Shown here: positions 26,062-34,670 of the stretch, in pieces
How the letters are laid out: every line of letters starts with the position of its first letter
Numbering within the stretch: the stretch's first letter is position 1
NCBI GenBank assembly: GCA_963814955.1
Contig: CAWFEX010000016.1
Coordinates: 1 to 64,000, forward strand
Source of the DNA: DATCJA01 sp963814955
Lineage (GTDB): Bacteria > Acidobacteriota > Vicinamibacteria > Vicinamibacterales > UBA2999
Direction: 5' to 3'
Length of the DNA stretch: 64,000 nucleotides
Made by a program: the position numbers and the translations under genes
The notes under the pieces: model-generated
What the model saw: only the letters and a program-made list of their open reading frames with translations
Told to the model about the DNA's origin: nothing
The model's database searches: none

Positions 26062-27279
26062 TTGATCACCGAGCGTGACATCGTGATTGTCGGGGCCGGC
26101 CCGGTTGGGCTGGCCGCGGCCCTTGCTGTGCGCGGAACCGGTCGCGACGTCACCGTTCTCGAAGCGGGCAGCCGCGACCGCGTCAGGCCGGGCAGCCGGG
26201 CAATCTTTCTGCACCGCGTCACGCTGGAACTGCTGAACCAGATTCGCGCCGGGCTTGGCGGCGAGCTCGCTCGCCGCGGGCTGACGTGGCGAACAAGGCG
26301 CACGATGTACCGAGGAAGGGAACTGTACTGCCGCACCTATCCGCCATCGCCCGCCGGAGCTATGCCGTTTGCGACGAATCTGCCGCAGGTGGCCACCGAG
26401 CAGGTTCTTCTCCAGGCTTGTCTCGACGCCGACGTTGAATTCGTGTGGAACGCCGAGGTGAAGACGGTGCGCACCGAGGCAGAAGGCGCCACTCTCAACA
26501 TCGCGGACGGAAGACAGGTGAGGGCGGTGTATGCGATTGGGGCAGACGGGGCGCGCTCCGTCGTGCGCGAATCAACAGGTTTGTCTCTCGAGGGACCGCG
26601 CACGTCCGACGCCTACGTCATCGTCGATATTGCCGAAGACGAAGCCAATCCATTACCGCTCGAACGGGTGTTTCATTACGAGCACCCGAACGTCGGATTC
26701 CGCAACGTGCTTCTGGTCCCGTTCGCGGGACATTGGCGTGTGGATCTCCAGTGCCGGTCCGACGACGATCCCGAGGCGTACAGTTCCGGGACGGGCGTGC
26801 GCCAGTGGCTGGCGAAGGTCATGCCGGCGAAGTACGCGGACCGCGTGACGTGGGTGTCGTCCTACATTTTCCGGCAGGCTATCGCGAATTCGTTTACCGA
26901 TCCGACGAAGCACGTTCTGCTGGTCGGTGAGGCGGCGCACCTGTTCGCGCCCTTCGGTGCGCGGGGTTTGAATTCGGGCGTCGCCGACGCCGTCATGGCA
27001 GCGCGAGCGATCGATTCCGCTATTCGTGCGGCCGTGCCGGAGACAGCAGTTCGATCCATCGAGCAATTCGCCGACGCACGTCGTACGGCCGCGGCTCGCA
27101 ATCGCGCCGCTTCGTCGGCGGCGCTGGCCCATCTCCAGGCGGCGTCACCCGCGCGCCGCGCCGTCCGTCGCACGGCTGCGGCAGTCGCTCCGCTCGTCCC
27201 GTCGGTGGGTCGCTGGCTCGATAAGGCGCCGTTCGGGCCGCCGCTCGGCGGGCCGGACCGCTTTGGGATGTTCTACTGA
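26062..27279 (+). CDS. FAD-dependent aromatic-ring monooxygenase (PHBH-like flavoprotein)
   Basis: This encodes 405 residues beginning at TTG 26062. The N-terminal dinucleotide-binding fold is DIVIVGAGPVGLAAALAVRG with an acidic end at TVLEAG. The internal YAIGADGARSVVRE is the DG motif that binds both FAD and NAD(P)H, and HVLLVGEAAHLFAPFGARGL is the GD motif around the ribityl chain. These three place it in the FAD_binding_3 group of single-component hydroxylases, which insert oxygen into phenols or similar compounds. The C-terminal thioredoxin-like domain of larger members is absent; instead a basic alanine-rich helix region is followed by GGPDRFGMFY. It lies 49 bases after the kinase gene, with no clear Shine-Dalgarno. 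The substrate is unknown. The exported intradiol dioxygenase and tannase further along suggest aromatic catabolism in this genome (inference). Confidence 0.86.
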   Translation: MITERDIVIVGAGPVGLAAALAVRGTGRDVTVLEAGSRDRVRPGSRAIFLHRVTLELLNQIRAGLGGELARRGLTWRTRRTMYRGRELYCRTYPPSPAGAMPFATNLPQVATEQVLLQACLDADVEFVWNAEVKTVRTEAEGATLNIADGRQVRAVYAIGADGARSVVRESTGLSLEGPRTSDAYVIVDIAEDEANPLPLERVFHYEHPNVGFRNVLLVPFAGHWRVDLQCRSDDDPEAYSSGTGVRQWLAKVMPAKYADRVTWVSSYIFRQAIANSFTDPTKHVLLVGEAAHLFAPFGARGLNSGVADAVMAARAIDSAIRAAVPETAVRSIEQFADARRTAAARNRAASSAALAHLQAASPARRAVRRTAAAVAPLVPSVGRWLDKAPFGPPLGGPDRFGMFY

Positions 27280-27435
27280 GACGTTCCGCCGCTGGAGAGC
27301 GTTTTCTACTGTACGTAACCACGGACCCGTCGGCGTCTCGTGTCAAAGCCGGCCGACTATGAGCGTCGCGATCGGCGAAGCACAAAAGCGTCGCAGCGGC
27401 TTTACAGGACCTCCATCGGAAGCGGCGGGCCGTAT

Positions 27436-27705
27436 TCAGCGAGACGTCGTGACGGTGTCGGCGAGTCTCAACTTGATGAATGCCTGCCGGGTGACGCCGA
27501 TTCGTTTGGCCTCGCGGTCGATCGCGCGGAGCAAATCGACTGGAAAGTCGACATTCACACGCTGGACTTCGCGGCCGGGACGGGTGGCCTTTGTCAGATC
27601 GAGGTGTGCGCGAAGGTCTTCGCCAGCGTCGTGCATCTCGTCGAGACGGGCAGCAGTTTGCGTTTTAGTCCCCGAGGTACCGCGCTTCTTCGTCTGCGCG
27701 CGCAC
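27436..27705 (-). CDS. brnA: BrnA antitoxin
   Basis: This is a small ribbon-helix-helix antitoxin, about 89 residues if started at GTG 27705 (VRAQTKKRGTSGTKTQ), which overlaps the toxin gene by 41 bases. An ATG at 27636 would give a shorter form. The C-terminal REVQRVNVDFPVDLLRAIDR followed by EAKRIGVTRQAFIKLRLAD is the BrnA DNA-binding domain, with VNVDFP as the beta-strand and the rest as the two helices. BrnA neutralises BrnT and, alone or with it, represses the brnTA promoter. Gene order is toxin first, then antitoxin with overlapping ends, as in known brnTA loci. The start is uncertain because of the overlap. Confidence 0.85.
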   Translation of the reverse strand: MRAQTKKRGTSGTKTQTAARLDEMHDAGEDLRAHLDLTKATRPGREVQRVNVDFPVDLLRAIDREAKRIGVTRQAFIKLRLADTVTTSR

Positions 27706-27928
27706 GGCGAACCGAGATGATGCGGATTTTGTCATTGCGGTAAGTGATGAAAGCGGACCACGTCTTTTCGCCGATGCGCCCGATCACCTGGTGGCGCGGC
27801 TCATCGAGAGTTCGAGCGGGTATCTCGAGCCGGTCGGCGTCTCGCCAAATCTGCTGCGCTTCTACAAAGTCGATTCCGTGTTTCGCCTTGTTCGCAGCCG
27901 ACTTAGCGGGATCGAACTCGAATTCCAA
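27665..27928 (-). CDS. brnT: BrnT toxin (ribonuclease)
   Basis: This encodes 87 residues of the BrnT family of RelE-fold ribonuclease toxins. It starts at TTG 27928 with LEFEFDPAKSAANKAKHGID, the family's typical opening, then IWRDADRLEIP, QVIGRIGEKTWSAFITYRN and IRIISVRRARADEEARY. The residues R and H around the KHGID and the RRARADEEARY tail are those expected at the active site of the family. A 17-base palindrome (27939-27955) lies 10 bases upstream and is a probable operator. The upstream out-of-frame ATG is not used. BrnT cuts RNA and slows growth; BrnA blocks it. This is the first gene of the operon. Confidence 0.87.
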   Translation of the reverse strand: MEFEFDPAKSAANKAKHGIDFVEAQQIWRDADRLEIPARTLDEPRHQVIGRIGEKTWSAFITYRNDKIRIISVRRARADEEARYLGD

Positions 27929-27938
27929 CGCGTCATCC

Positions 27939-27955
27939 GGTATAGAAATTATACC
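27939..27955 (-). promoter_or_regulatory. Probable BrnA/BrnTA operator
   Basis: GGTATAGAAATTATACC is an inverted repeat with six-base arms GGTATA and TATACC. It sits 10 bases upstream of the brnT start codon and overlaps AT-rich promoter-like sequence. Autoregulation by the antitoxin is known for brnTA; that this palindrome is the binding site is inferred from position and symmetry. Confidence 0.7.
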
Positions 27956-28113
27956 ATTAAGGCCACTGGCTGGGAACCGGAATCAACAAACAGGTCAGCG
28001 TCTCAACCCCCGCTGTGCGGTTGGGCGTCGGCGCTGAACGGCAGGCCCCACAAGGCGGTCATTCGTAGCGGCCCCGAGCGGGCGTACGCTGTCCATTCAA
28101 CGAGCGGGTTGGC

Positions 28114-29426
28114 CTAGAACCTCCGATTGATCCAATCGGCCGCGTAGTCGTAGAAGTTTCTTACGCTGTTCGAGTACCTGCCCGGGTACGGATTCGCAGG
28201 GCACGCACGGAGTCTGACCATGTTCGGCCCCTTCGACGACCACGAAGTCCTTGTCTGGACTCGCGGCGATCTCATAGTGAATCTCGTTGTCCCGGATGAA
28301 ATAGTGTGCCCCCATCGCGGCCACGAGCAGCGGCACACGAATGTTCTGCAAGTGACATGGAGGGGAATTGTTGCTGGAGCAGTGATCAATCCCGTCCATC
28401 GAGTCCATTGCCCGAATGGCGTTGGCGCTCAGGAACGACTTGAGGGTCAGGAATGCCGCGCCGCTCGCAAACGAGACGTTCTCAACAGCCAGCTGAGGAG
28501 AAGCTTGACGGACGCTTTCGACGACCTGCATGACGATTGATCCGTCGTTTTTGAGCAGCTTTCTCGGCTGGGCCGTGCTGTGGTGGATGCTGAGATCGAG
28601 CTGCATCAGGCGGGCCCCGACTCCCCGGGACACCACGAAGGCGTCATCGTCGGGATACAAGTGTGTGCCGGCTTTCATTCGGTTCTGCCGGTCTCTCGCC
28701 AGATCGATCAACCTGTTCATCCGCTCTGCCTGCCCCTTGAAGTACCTCTGCTTGAACTCTTCGGAGTACCGAGGACGACCCCTTCGGGTTGTACCCATTC
28801 TTCGGACTGAACGGGTCCAGATTCGGATCGAGTTGATTGGGCCGGCTCTCATCTTTGACGGCAGGATTGAGGCTTCTCAGTGCGTTCACAGGGTTACCCG
28901 GATGGGCATCGACGAGAATCAGGCCGTCCGCAGGCGCCAGTCCGGCAAGCTCGTTGCCGCACTGGGTGAGCTTCGCGGGTCCCTGGCAGACCGATGGGCC
29001 GTTTTCGGCGACGCTCTCATAGAGCGTCATCGTCGCACCACCGCCGCTCCAGCCCCAGAGGATGATCCTGGTGATTCCCGGGTGCTTCTTGAGGAATTGC
29101 ACGCCGGCATGGACGTCGAGCGGGATGGTCTCGAACCGAACCAGCGCCTCGTTGTTGTCCGACCTGGGGTTCATGCACAAGACCGCAAATCCACGTCTGG
29201 AGAGCTCGGTGCAGGCGAGCGCGTTCATGAAATTCGAGGTCCGGTGCATCACGAGAATGGCCACGTGGGGCGGTGGCGCGGGGGCATCAGGAAGGTACAA
29301 CGCGCCCTTCACTGAGGCGGGTACGCCGGGGAATCGGATGTACCGCGGGTCGCTCTGAGCAGATGCCGGGTTTGCGATAAACCCCAGAATTACGAGACCC
29401 ATTGACGCACGGGTTTTCCAGTTCAT
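28114..29426 (-). CDS. Secreted alpha/beta hydrolase (two frameshifts)
   Basis: ATG 29426 starts MNWKTRASMGLVILGFIANP, a signal peptide cut near ASAQ. The fold is that of an alpha/beta hydrolase: APPPHVAILVMHRTSNFMNA around strand 3 and the nucleophile elbow IILWGWSGGGATMTLY (GxSxG serine). A mid-domain lid follows, with LDPFSPKNGYNPKGR and RYSEEFKQRYFKGQAERMN, then IRVPLLVAAMGAHYFIRDNE and a final FVVVEGAEHGQTPC that holds the catalytic histidine. Frameshifts lie at CCCC 28779-28782 (one surplus base) and near 28200; removing one A there gives PCDPYPGRYSNSVRNFYDYA and the stop at 28114. The repaired length is about 436 residues. It is divergent from the homoserine-acetyltransferase-like gene at 29511. 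Substrate unknown. Confidence 0.75.
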
Positions 29427-29510
29427 GCGAGTGCTCTCGGTTTTGGTGTCCGTCTCGAAAGGTGCCGCCACGGTCCTTTTTGAACGGCCAATCTTAGTAT
29501 CATTGCCTTG

Positions 29511-30620
29511 ATGAAGCGTCTTACCGCCGCTCTCGCCCTCGTGCTGTCTATCGGCGTTGCAACGTCCGCGTTCAGCCAGACGAGCTGGCCGAATCAGCGC
29601 GAGGCGGACTTCATCCTGCGCAACTTCCGGTTCGCCAGTGGTGAAACACTTGCCGAGCTGCGAATCCACTACTTGACGCTGGGTACCCCGAAGAAGAACG
29701 CGGCAGGCGACACCGTCAACGCGGTGCTGCTGCTCCATGGCACGAGCGGCTCGAGCGCCTCGTGGCTGCAGCCGACGCTGGCCAATGAGCTTTTTGGGAA
29801 GGGGCAGCCGTTCGACGCTTCGCAGTATTTCGTGGTGATTCCTGACGGTATCGGCGCCGGCGGCTCGAGCAAGCCGAGCGACGGGCTGCGCGGCCGGTTT
29901 CCTCACTATCGCTACCACGACATGGTGGAAGCGCAGTATCGAGTCGTAACCGAGGCGTTGGGTATCCGTCACCTGCGTTTGGTGCTCGGTACGTCGATGG
30001 GCGGCATGCAGACGTGGATGTGGGGCGAGATGTATCCAGATTTCATGGACGCGCTCGTGCCGCTTGCCAGCCAGCCGATTGCGATGAGCGGACGTAACTG
30101 GATCACGCGCCGAATCCGGATTGAAGCCATCAGAAACGATCCGGATTGGAACGGCGGCAACTACGAGAAGAATCCAACGCGCTACGTGTACACGCTGCCG
30201 TTGGCTTCTCTCATGACTGAAAGCGTGGTTCGCCTGCAGGAGACCGCGCCCACGCGCGAAGCCGCAGACGAGTTGTACAAGCGGCTGGTGGATGATGCGC
30301 GAAAGAACGACGCCAACAACCAGCTTTACGCAATCGAAGCCGTGATGGACTACGACCCGTCAAAAGATCTCGAGAAGATTCGCGCGCGGCTTCTTGCCAT
30401 CAACTTTGCGGACGATGCGCTGAATCCGCCGGAGCTCGGCGTCCTCGAGCCGGCGATCCGGAGGATTCCCCACGCCAGGCATGTGATCATCCCTGCCGGG
30501 CCCGAGACGCACGGGCACTACACCTATCTGCGCGCAGCGCTCTGGAAGGCGCACCTCGCGGCGTTCATGACTAGCGAGGCTGCGCCTCAGACCGTCGAGC
30601 ATGTGGCTGCGCCTCGCTAG
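29511..30620 (+). CDS. Secreted alpha/beta hydrolase of the MetX-like group
   Basis: I use ATG 29511 (MKRLTAALALVLSIGVATSA), giving 369 residues with a signal peptide. The core is AVLLLHGTSGSSASWLQPTL, VVIPDGIGAGGSSKPSDGLR and the nucleophile elbow LGTSMGGMQTWMWGEMYPDF, which matches the GGSMGGMQ motif of homoserine O-acetyltransferases. The acid and base appear in LAINFADDALNPPE and VIIPAGPETHGHYT, also MetX-like. A secreted copy is unlikely to make O-acetylhomoserine, so it is probably an esterase or haloperoxidase-like hydrolase with this fold (inference). The stop codon (TAG at 30618) lies within a CTAG-ended inverted repeat. It is divergent from the preceding hydrolase and followed by a cytochrome c gene. 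Confidence 0.82.
   Translation: MKRLTAALALVLSIGVATSAFSQTSWPNQREADFILRNFRFASGETLAELRIHYLTLGTPKKNAAGDTVNAVLLLHGTSGSSASWLQPTLANELFGKGQPFDASQYFVVIPDGIGAGGSSKPSDGLRGRFPHYRYHDMVEAQYRVVTEALGIRHLRLVLGTSMGGMQTWMWGEMYPDFMDALVPLASQPIAMSGRNWITRRIRIEAIRNDPDWNGGNYEKNPTRYVYTLPLASLMTESVVRLQETAPTREAADELYKRLVDDARKNDANNQLYAIEAVMDYDPSKDLEKIRARLLAINFADDALNPPELGVLEPAIRRIPHARHVIIPAGPETHGHYTYLRAALWKAHLAAFMTSEAAPQTVEHVAAPR
30571..30620. repeat. Inverted repeat containing the stop codon of the hydrolase
   Basis: CTAGCGAGGC at 30571-30580 and GCCTCGCTAG at 30611-30620 form a perfect 10-base stem around a 30-base loop. The final TAG is the stop codon. It resembles the other 3'-end hairpins but has a long loop. Confidence 0.6.
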
Positions 30621-30652
30621 GCTAGTTGGAGTGTCGGGGGAAAAATTGACCA

Positions 30653-30690
30653 AAATGGTTGGAATTCACGGGTCAAGTTTTCTAGTTTGG
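30653..30690. promoter_or_regulatory. Inverted repeat upstream of a cytochrome c gene
   Basis: AAAATTGACC at the left and GGTCAAGTTTT at the right pair with one bulge/mismatch, with a spacer of about 16 bases. It ends roughly 14 bases before the cytochrome's ATG at 30704 and could be an operator. No regulator is identified. Confidence 0.4.
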
Positions 30691-30703
30691 AGGCCATACG
30701 GGA

Positions 30704-31123
30704 ATGAGAAAGGTTGCATGGTTGACGATCGCGGCGGCGATGCTCGCTTGTTCAGTTGCGGCGGCGCAGACGAAAAACGTATGGGACGGGGTGTACAGCG
30801 ACGCGCAGGCGGGGCGCGGGAAGAAGTCGTACGTCACTCACTGCGCCGCGTGCCATAACGAAGGGCTGCAGGGCGGCGATCTCGCGCCCGAGCTGAAAGG
30901 CGAAGATTTCCTTCTGCGCTGGAACGACAAGTCGATGTTCGAGTTCGTCGATCGCATCCAGAAGACGATGCCGCAGGACAATCCCGGCGGTCTCATGCCG
31001 CAGGAAAACGCCGACATCGTCGCCTACATACTGCAGGTGAACAAGATGGCGGCCGGCAGCACGGATCTCCCGTCGGATGAGGCCGCCCTGAAGGCGATCA
31101 CCATCACGAAGACCAAACCTTGA
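30704..31123 (+). CDS. Small secreted mono-heme cytochrome c
   Basis: This encodes 139 residues with a signal peptide (MRKVAWLTIAAAMLACSVAA, cut near AAAQ) and a GGAGG sequence upstream. There is one heme c site, HCAACHNEGLQGG (near 47-51), and the axial methionine is likely in GGLMPQENADIVAYILQVN. The class I cytochrome c fold is complete (about 90 residues), followed by a short tail ending KAITITKTKP. The domain resembles cytochromes that serve alcohol or quinone-linked dehydrogenases (the 'GxxGKxxYxxxCAxCH' type opening). It is 10 bases upstream of a 3'-end inverted repeat and 68 bases before the beta-lactamase-fold gene, so it may share its promoter. Electron partner unknown. Confidence 0.88.
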   Translation: MRKVAWLTIAAAMLACSVAAAQTKNVWDGVYSDAQAGRGKKSYVTHCAACHNEGLQGGDLAPELKGEDFLLRWNDKSMFEFVDRIQKTMPQDNPGGLMPQENADIVAYILQVNKMAAGSTDLPSDEAALKAITITKTKP

Positions 31124-31132
31124 TGTACGTGG

Positions 31133-31176
31133 GGCGGGTGCCGCCGAGAGCTCGATTCATTCGAGGCGGACCCGCC
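31133..31176. repeat. 3'-end hairpin after the cytochrome c gene
   Basis: GGCGGGTGCCGCC on the left and GGCGGACCCGCC on the right pair around a loop with AGCTCGATTCATTCG. It starts 9 bases after the cytochrome stop. The same 'GGCGGGTCC...GGACCCGCC' stem type occurs at 42322 and 57832. Confidence 0.6.
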
Positions 31177-31190
31177 GATCGGGAGGATCG

Positions 31191-32240
31191 ATGTTGAACA
31201 GGCGCATTGTTCGGATGATCGCCCTGTTGGGGGCCATGGCGGCGATGCAGTTGGACGCCACTGCCCAAGGTGGTCGCGGCCGCGGCGCCGGCGGCCGGGG
31301 CGGCGGTCCGGAGTTTCCCACCGAGCTGCAGTGGTCGAGCAACGAAGAAACACAGCGCCGCGTCGCCGTGGCGATGAAGATCGCCGGGTCCGACCTCGTT
31401 CCTCAGGCGAAGATGTTCTGCACCGCAACCGGACCGCAGCGTATGGCCGTGGCCCGGCAGGCGGCCGGCCTCCCGCCCATGCCGAACGTTGTCGTCGAGC
31501 CGACCCGCGTGTTCGACAACATGTGGTGGATCGGGATGACATCCCAGAACGTCTGGGCCATCACGACAAGCGAGGGCATTATCCTGCTCGACACGATGAA
31601 CAGCTCCGACGAAGCGCGCGATGTCATTGTCGCGAGCATGAAGAAGGTCGGCCTCGATCCCGCACAGATCAAGTACATCGTCATCGGCCACGGGCACCCC
31701 GGCCAGTCGGATCACACCGGCGGAGCGCTGTATCTGCAGAAGACCTATGGCGCGAAGGTGGTGATGAGCCCGATTGACGCCAAGCTGGTGCTGCCGACGC
31801 AGCGTCCAGATCGTCCGCTTGCCGTGCCCGACATCGACGCGGTTCATGGACAGAAGGTCACGCTTGGCGACACGACGCTGACGCTGGCGCACATCCCTGG
31901 CCACACGCCTGGCACGATGGGCGTCATCGTGCCGGTGAAGGTGAAAGGCGCGCCGCACACCGTGATCGTGCTGGCGGCGACGCAGATGCCGACGCGCGAG
32001 TCGCTGCTTCAATTCGAACGGGTGTTCACCGAGTTCGCCAAGCCGATGAAGGTGGAGGCCTCGCTCAACATGCACGCCAACGGCGTGCAGAACGATCTCG
32101 AGTTCCTGGAGCAAATCCGCAAGAACCCGAACGGTCCGAACCCCTACCTCTACGGTCCGGAGCGTTTCAGCCGGTGGATGGACATCATGATCGAGTGCGG
32201 CAGGGCCCGGCTGGCGGCACTGGGAGTGGGGACCAATTAA
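31191..32240 (+). CDS. Secreted metallo-beta-lactamase-fold hydrolase with altered metal motif
   Basis: This encodes 349 residues with a signal peptide (MLNRRIVRMIALLGAMAAMQ) and a low-complexity RGRGAGGRGGG run near residues 28-39. The beta-lactamase fold follows: NVWAITTSEGIILLDTMNSS, then IKYIVIGHGHPGQSDHTGGA, and HIPGHTPGTMGVIVPV for the third histidine. In ordinary members the first motif reads HxHxDHxGG. Here three residues are added, giving HGHPGQSDH, which moves the DH pair relative to the HxH. A frameshift would not do this, since exactly nine bases are involved. The C-terminal part (SLLQFERVFTEFAKPMKVEA) is all-alpha. It could be a hydrolase of lactones or phosphonates; I cannot say. 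It follows the cytochrome c gene. Confidence 0.78.
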   Translation: MLNRRIVRMIALLGAMAAMQLDATAQGGRGRGAGGRGGGPEFPTELQWSSNEETQRRVAVAMKIAGSDLVPQAKMFCTATGPQRMAVARQAAGLPPMPNVVVEPTRVFDNMWWIGMTSQNVWAITTSEGIILLDTMNSSDEARDVIVASMKKVGLDPAQIKYIVIGHGHPGQSDHTGGALYLQKTYGAKVVMSPIDAKLVLPTQRPDRPLAVPDIDAVHGQKVTLGDTTLTLAHIPGHTPGTMGVIVPVKVKGAPHTVIVLAATQMPTRESLLQFERVFTEFAKPMKVEASLNMHANGVQNDLEFLEQIRKNPNGPNPYLYGPERFSRWMDIMIECGRARLAALGVGTN

Positions 32241-32256
32241 ACAGAAACGCGTAAGT

Positions 32257-32275
32257 CAAAAGTCAAAGGTCAAAG
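32257..32275. repeat. Short 7-base tandem array
   Basis: CAAAAGT, CAAAGGT, CAAAGCC: the same unit as at 20095-20136 and 40715-40755. It lies between the beta-lactamase-fold stop and the DUF255 start, 38 bases upstream of the latter. Confidence 0.7.
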
Positions 32276-32313
32276 CCTTCAAGAGACCGCTGATACACTC
32301 CGATCTCGAGACA

Positions 32314-34548
32314 ATGGGCAACGTGCGCCTGGTGGCCGTCTTTCTGCTCACCGTCGCGGCTGGCCTCGCCTGCCAGCGCACGCCACCGAACTCCGACTTT
32401 GCGTCGGGCGTCCGCGTCGAGACGATCGACGGGGTGGTGCGCTACACCAACCGCCTGATCGCCGAGAAGAGTCCGTACCTGCAGCTTCACGCGCACAACC
32501 CTGTGGATTGGTTTCCGTGGGGAACGGAGGCCTTTGAGAAGGCCGGCCGGGAAGGCAAGGCGATCTTCCTCTCGGTGGGTTACTCGACCTGCCATTGGTG
32601 CCACGTCATGGAGGCCGAGTCGTTCTCCAACCCGGAGATTGCGGCGTTCATGAACGCGCACTTCGTGTCGATCAAGGTGGACCGCGAGGAACGGCCGGAT
32701 CTCGATCGTCTCTACCAGAATTACGTGATTGGCGTGAGCGAGGGGGGCTGGCCGGCGTCGTTGTTCCTGACGGCCGATCTGAAGCCGTTTTTCGGCGTCA
32801 ACTATCTGCCGCCGGACGACCGCAACGGAGATCCCGGGTTCCAGACGATCCTCGAGCGTGTGGCCACGTTGTGGGAGACCAGGCGCGAGGAGGCGCTGCA
32901 GGCAGCCGAGAGCGGCACTCAGGCGATGATCGCCCGGAGTCAAGCCACCATCGGCGTCGCCGGCAACGAAACAACGGCGCAGCTCCTCGACCAGACGTAC
33001 GCAGCGCTGAGCGCGACCTTCGACCCGGCGGAGGGTGGATTCGGCGGCGCGCCGAAGTTCCCGCGCCCGGTGGTTCTCAACTTCCTCCTCCGCTACCACG
33101 CACGGACGGGCACGACCCGGGCCCTCGAGATGGCTCTTAACACCCTGCGCGGGATGGCCAACGGCGGTCTGCACGATCACCTGGGCGGTGGCTTCCATCG
33201 GTATGCCACAGACCGCCAGTGGCGCGTTCCGCACTTCGAGAAGATGCTCTACGACCAGGCCCAGCTCGCGCTCGCCTACGTCGAAGGCTACCAAGTCAGC
33301 AAGGATCCGTTCTTCCGTGACGTGGCGCGCGACACGTTGGGCTACGTGATGCGCGACATGCGCGACCGCGAAGGCGGCTTCTATTCAGCCGAGGATGCGG
33401 ACAGCCTCGCTACGCAGACCTCGCGGCAAGCAACCGAAGGCGCCTTCTACGTGTGGAGCGCCGAAGAGATTCGTCGCGTCCTGGGCGGCGAGTCGGATCT
33501 GTTCGCCTATCACTACGGCATCGAGCCTGGCGGCAACGTGGCGGCGGACGCCGGAGAACTGAAGGGGCTGAACGTGCTGAGCGTGCAGCATACGATCGCC
33601 GCGACGGCTGTACGGTTCGGTCGGTCCGAAGCCGACGTCCGCGCGTCGCTCGAGGCCTCGCGCGCGCGGCTGCTCGGCGCACGCTCGGCTCGACCACGCC
33701 CCGCACGCGACGAGAAAGTGCTGGTGGCCTGGAACGGCCTGATGCTTTCGGCGCTCGCGCGCGCCGGCCAGGTATTCGGTGAAGACACCTACCTCGAGAC
33801 GGCGCGGACGGAGGCACAGTTCATCGAGACCCGCCTGTACGACGCGAGCACGGGAACGCTGAAGCGGCGGTACCTGCGCGGCGACGTCGACATCGATGCG
33901 CTACTCGAGGACTACGCGTTCCTTATTCAGGGCCTGCTCGACCTGTACGAAGCGTCCTTCGAGCCGCGGTGGCTGTCGTGGGCCGTGCGGCTCCAGGCGG
34001 TGCAGGACGAGCTCTTCTGGGACGTTATGGACGGAGGCTACTTCTCCACTCGCGCCGGCGCGCCTCATGTGCTCGCCAGGGCCAAGGTGGAATACGACGG
34101 CGCTGAGCCGTCCGGGAACTCCGTGTCCGCGATGAACCTGCTCCGCCTGTGGCAGTTGACGGACGCGATGTCGTGGCGCGACAAAGCCGACGCGACGTTC
34201 CGCGCGCTCTCGGTGCGCTTCGCCCGCTCCGGCGCGGCGCTGCCACAGTTGGCGGCGGCGCTCGACTACTCGAGCTCGAAGCCGAGGCAAATCGTCATCG
34301 CCGGCAGTCCGGGCGCCGCCGACACACACGCGCTGTTGCGGCTGGTACACGACCGGTTCATCCCGCACAAGATTCTGCTGGTCGCCGACGGCGGCGCCGG
34401 CCAGGCGCAACTGATGTCGCTGGTGCCATTCGTCAAGGGGATGGATCGCCGCGGCGGCCGCGCCACCATCTATGTGTGTGAGAACTACACCTGCCGTTTG
34501 CCCACGAACGACCTGGCGGTTGCCGCGCGCCTCCTCGACGGGAAGTAG
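32314..34548 (+). CDS. DUF255 / thioredoxin-domain protein (YyaL-SPATA20 family), predicted lipoprotein
   Basis: This encodes 744 residues, slightly longer than typical YyaL proteins because of an N-terminal signal with lipobox-like AAGLACQ (cysteine 20). It has the family opening NRLIAEKSPYLQLHAHNPVD and WFPWGTEAFEKAGREGKAIF, then the thioredoxin-like domain with STCHWCHVMEAESF (cysteines 93 and 96). The rest is an (alpha/alpha)6 glycosidase-like toroid (GGFGGAPKFPRPVVLNFLL, GGGFHRYATDRQWRVPHFEK, HFEKMLYDQAQLALAYVEGY). Homologues are usually cytoplasmic and of unknown function; export as a lipoprotein would be notable (inference). The C-terminal quarter includes YVCENYTCRLPTNDL with a possible disulfide. 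It is probably a single gene. Confidence 0.86.
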   Translation: MGNVRLVAVFLLTVAAGLACQRTPPNSDFASGVRVETIDGVVRYTNRLIAEKSPYLQLHAHNPVDWFPWGTEAFEKAGREGKAIFLSVGYSTCHWCHVMEAESFSNPEIAAFMNAHFVSIKVDREERPDLDRLYQNYVIGVSEGGWPASLFLTADLKPFFGVNYLPPDDRNGDPGFQTILERVATLWETRREEALQAAESGTQAMIARSQATIGVAGNETTAQLLDQTYAALSATFDPAEGGFGGAPKFPRPVVLNFLLRYHARTGTTRALEMALNTLRGMANGGLHDHLGGGFHRYATDRQWRVPHFEKMLYDQAQLALAYVEGYQVSKDPFFRDVARDTLGYVMRDMRDREGGFYSAEDADSLATQTSRQATEGAFYVWSAEEIRRVLGGESDLFAYHYGIEPGGNVAADAGELKGLNVLSVQHTIAATAVRFGRSEADVRASLEASRARLLGARSARPRPARDEKVLVAWNGLMLSALARAGQVFGEDTYLETARTEAQFIETRLYDASTGTLKRRYLRGDVDIDALLEDYAFLIQGLLDLYEASFEPRWLSWAVRLQAVQDELFWDVMDGGYFSTRAGAPHVLARAKVEYDGAEPSGNSVSAMNLLRLWQLTDAMSWRDKADATFRALSVRFARSGAALPQLAAALDYSSSKPRQIVIAGSPGAADTHALLRLVHDRFIPHKILLVADGGAGQAQLMSLVPFVKGMDRRGGRATIYVCENYTCRLPTNDLAVAARLLDGK

Positions 34549-34670
34549 CTCGAGGCCTATTTCATCTCGACGGGCCACGGAGACACGGAGACACGGAGAA
34601 AATTCCTTTTACGTGAACTCCGGGTCTCTTGCCTCTGTGCCTGTCTGAGTGAAAAGAGCTCGATCCAGAT
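34549..34670. repeat. 8-base tandem repeat between convergent genes
   Basis: Positions 34575-34598 read CCACGGAG, ACACGGAG, ACACGGAG. A rough inverted counterpart lies further on (GCCTCTGTGCCTGTCTG near 34631-34647), so the two parts may fold together. No gene is seen in this gap, which separates the DUF255 stop and the dioxygenase stop. Confidence 0.6.
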
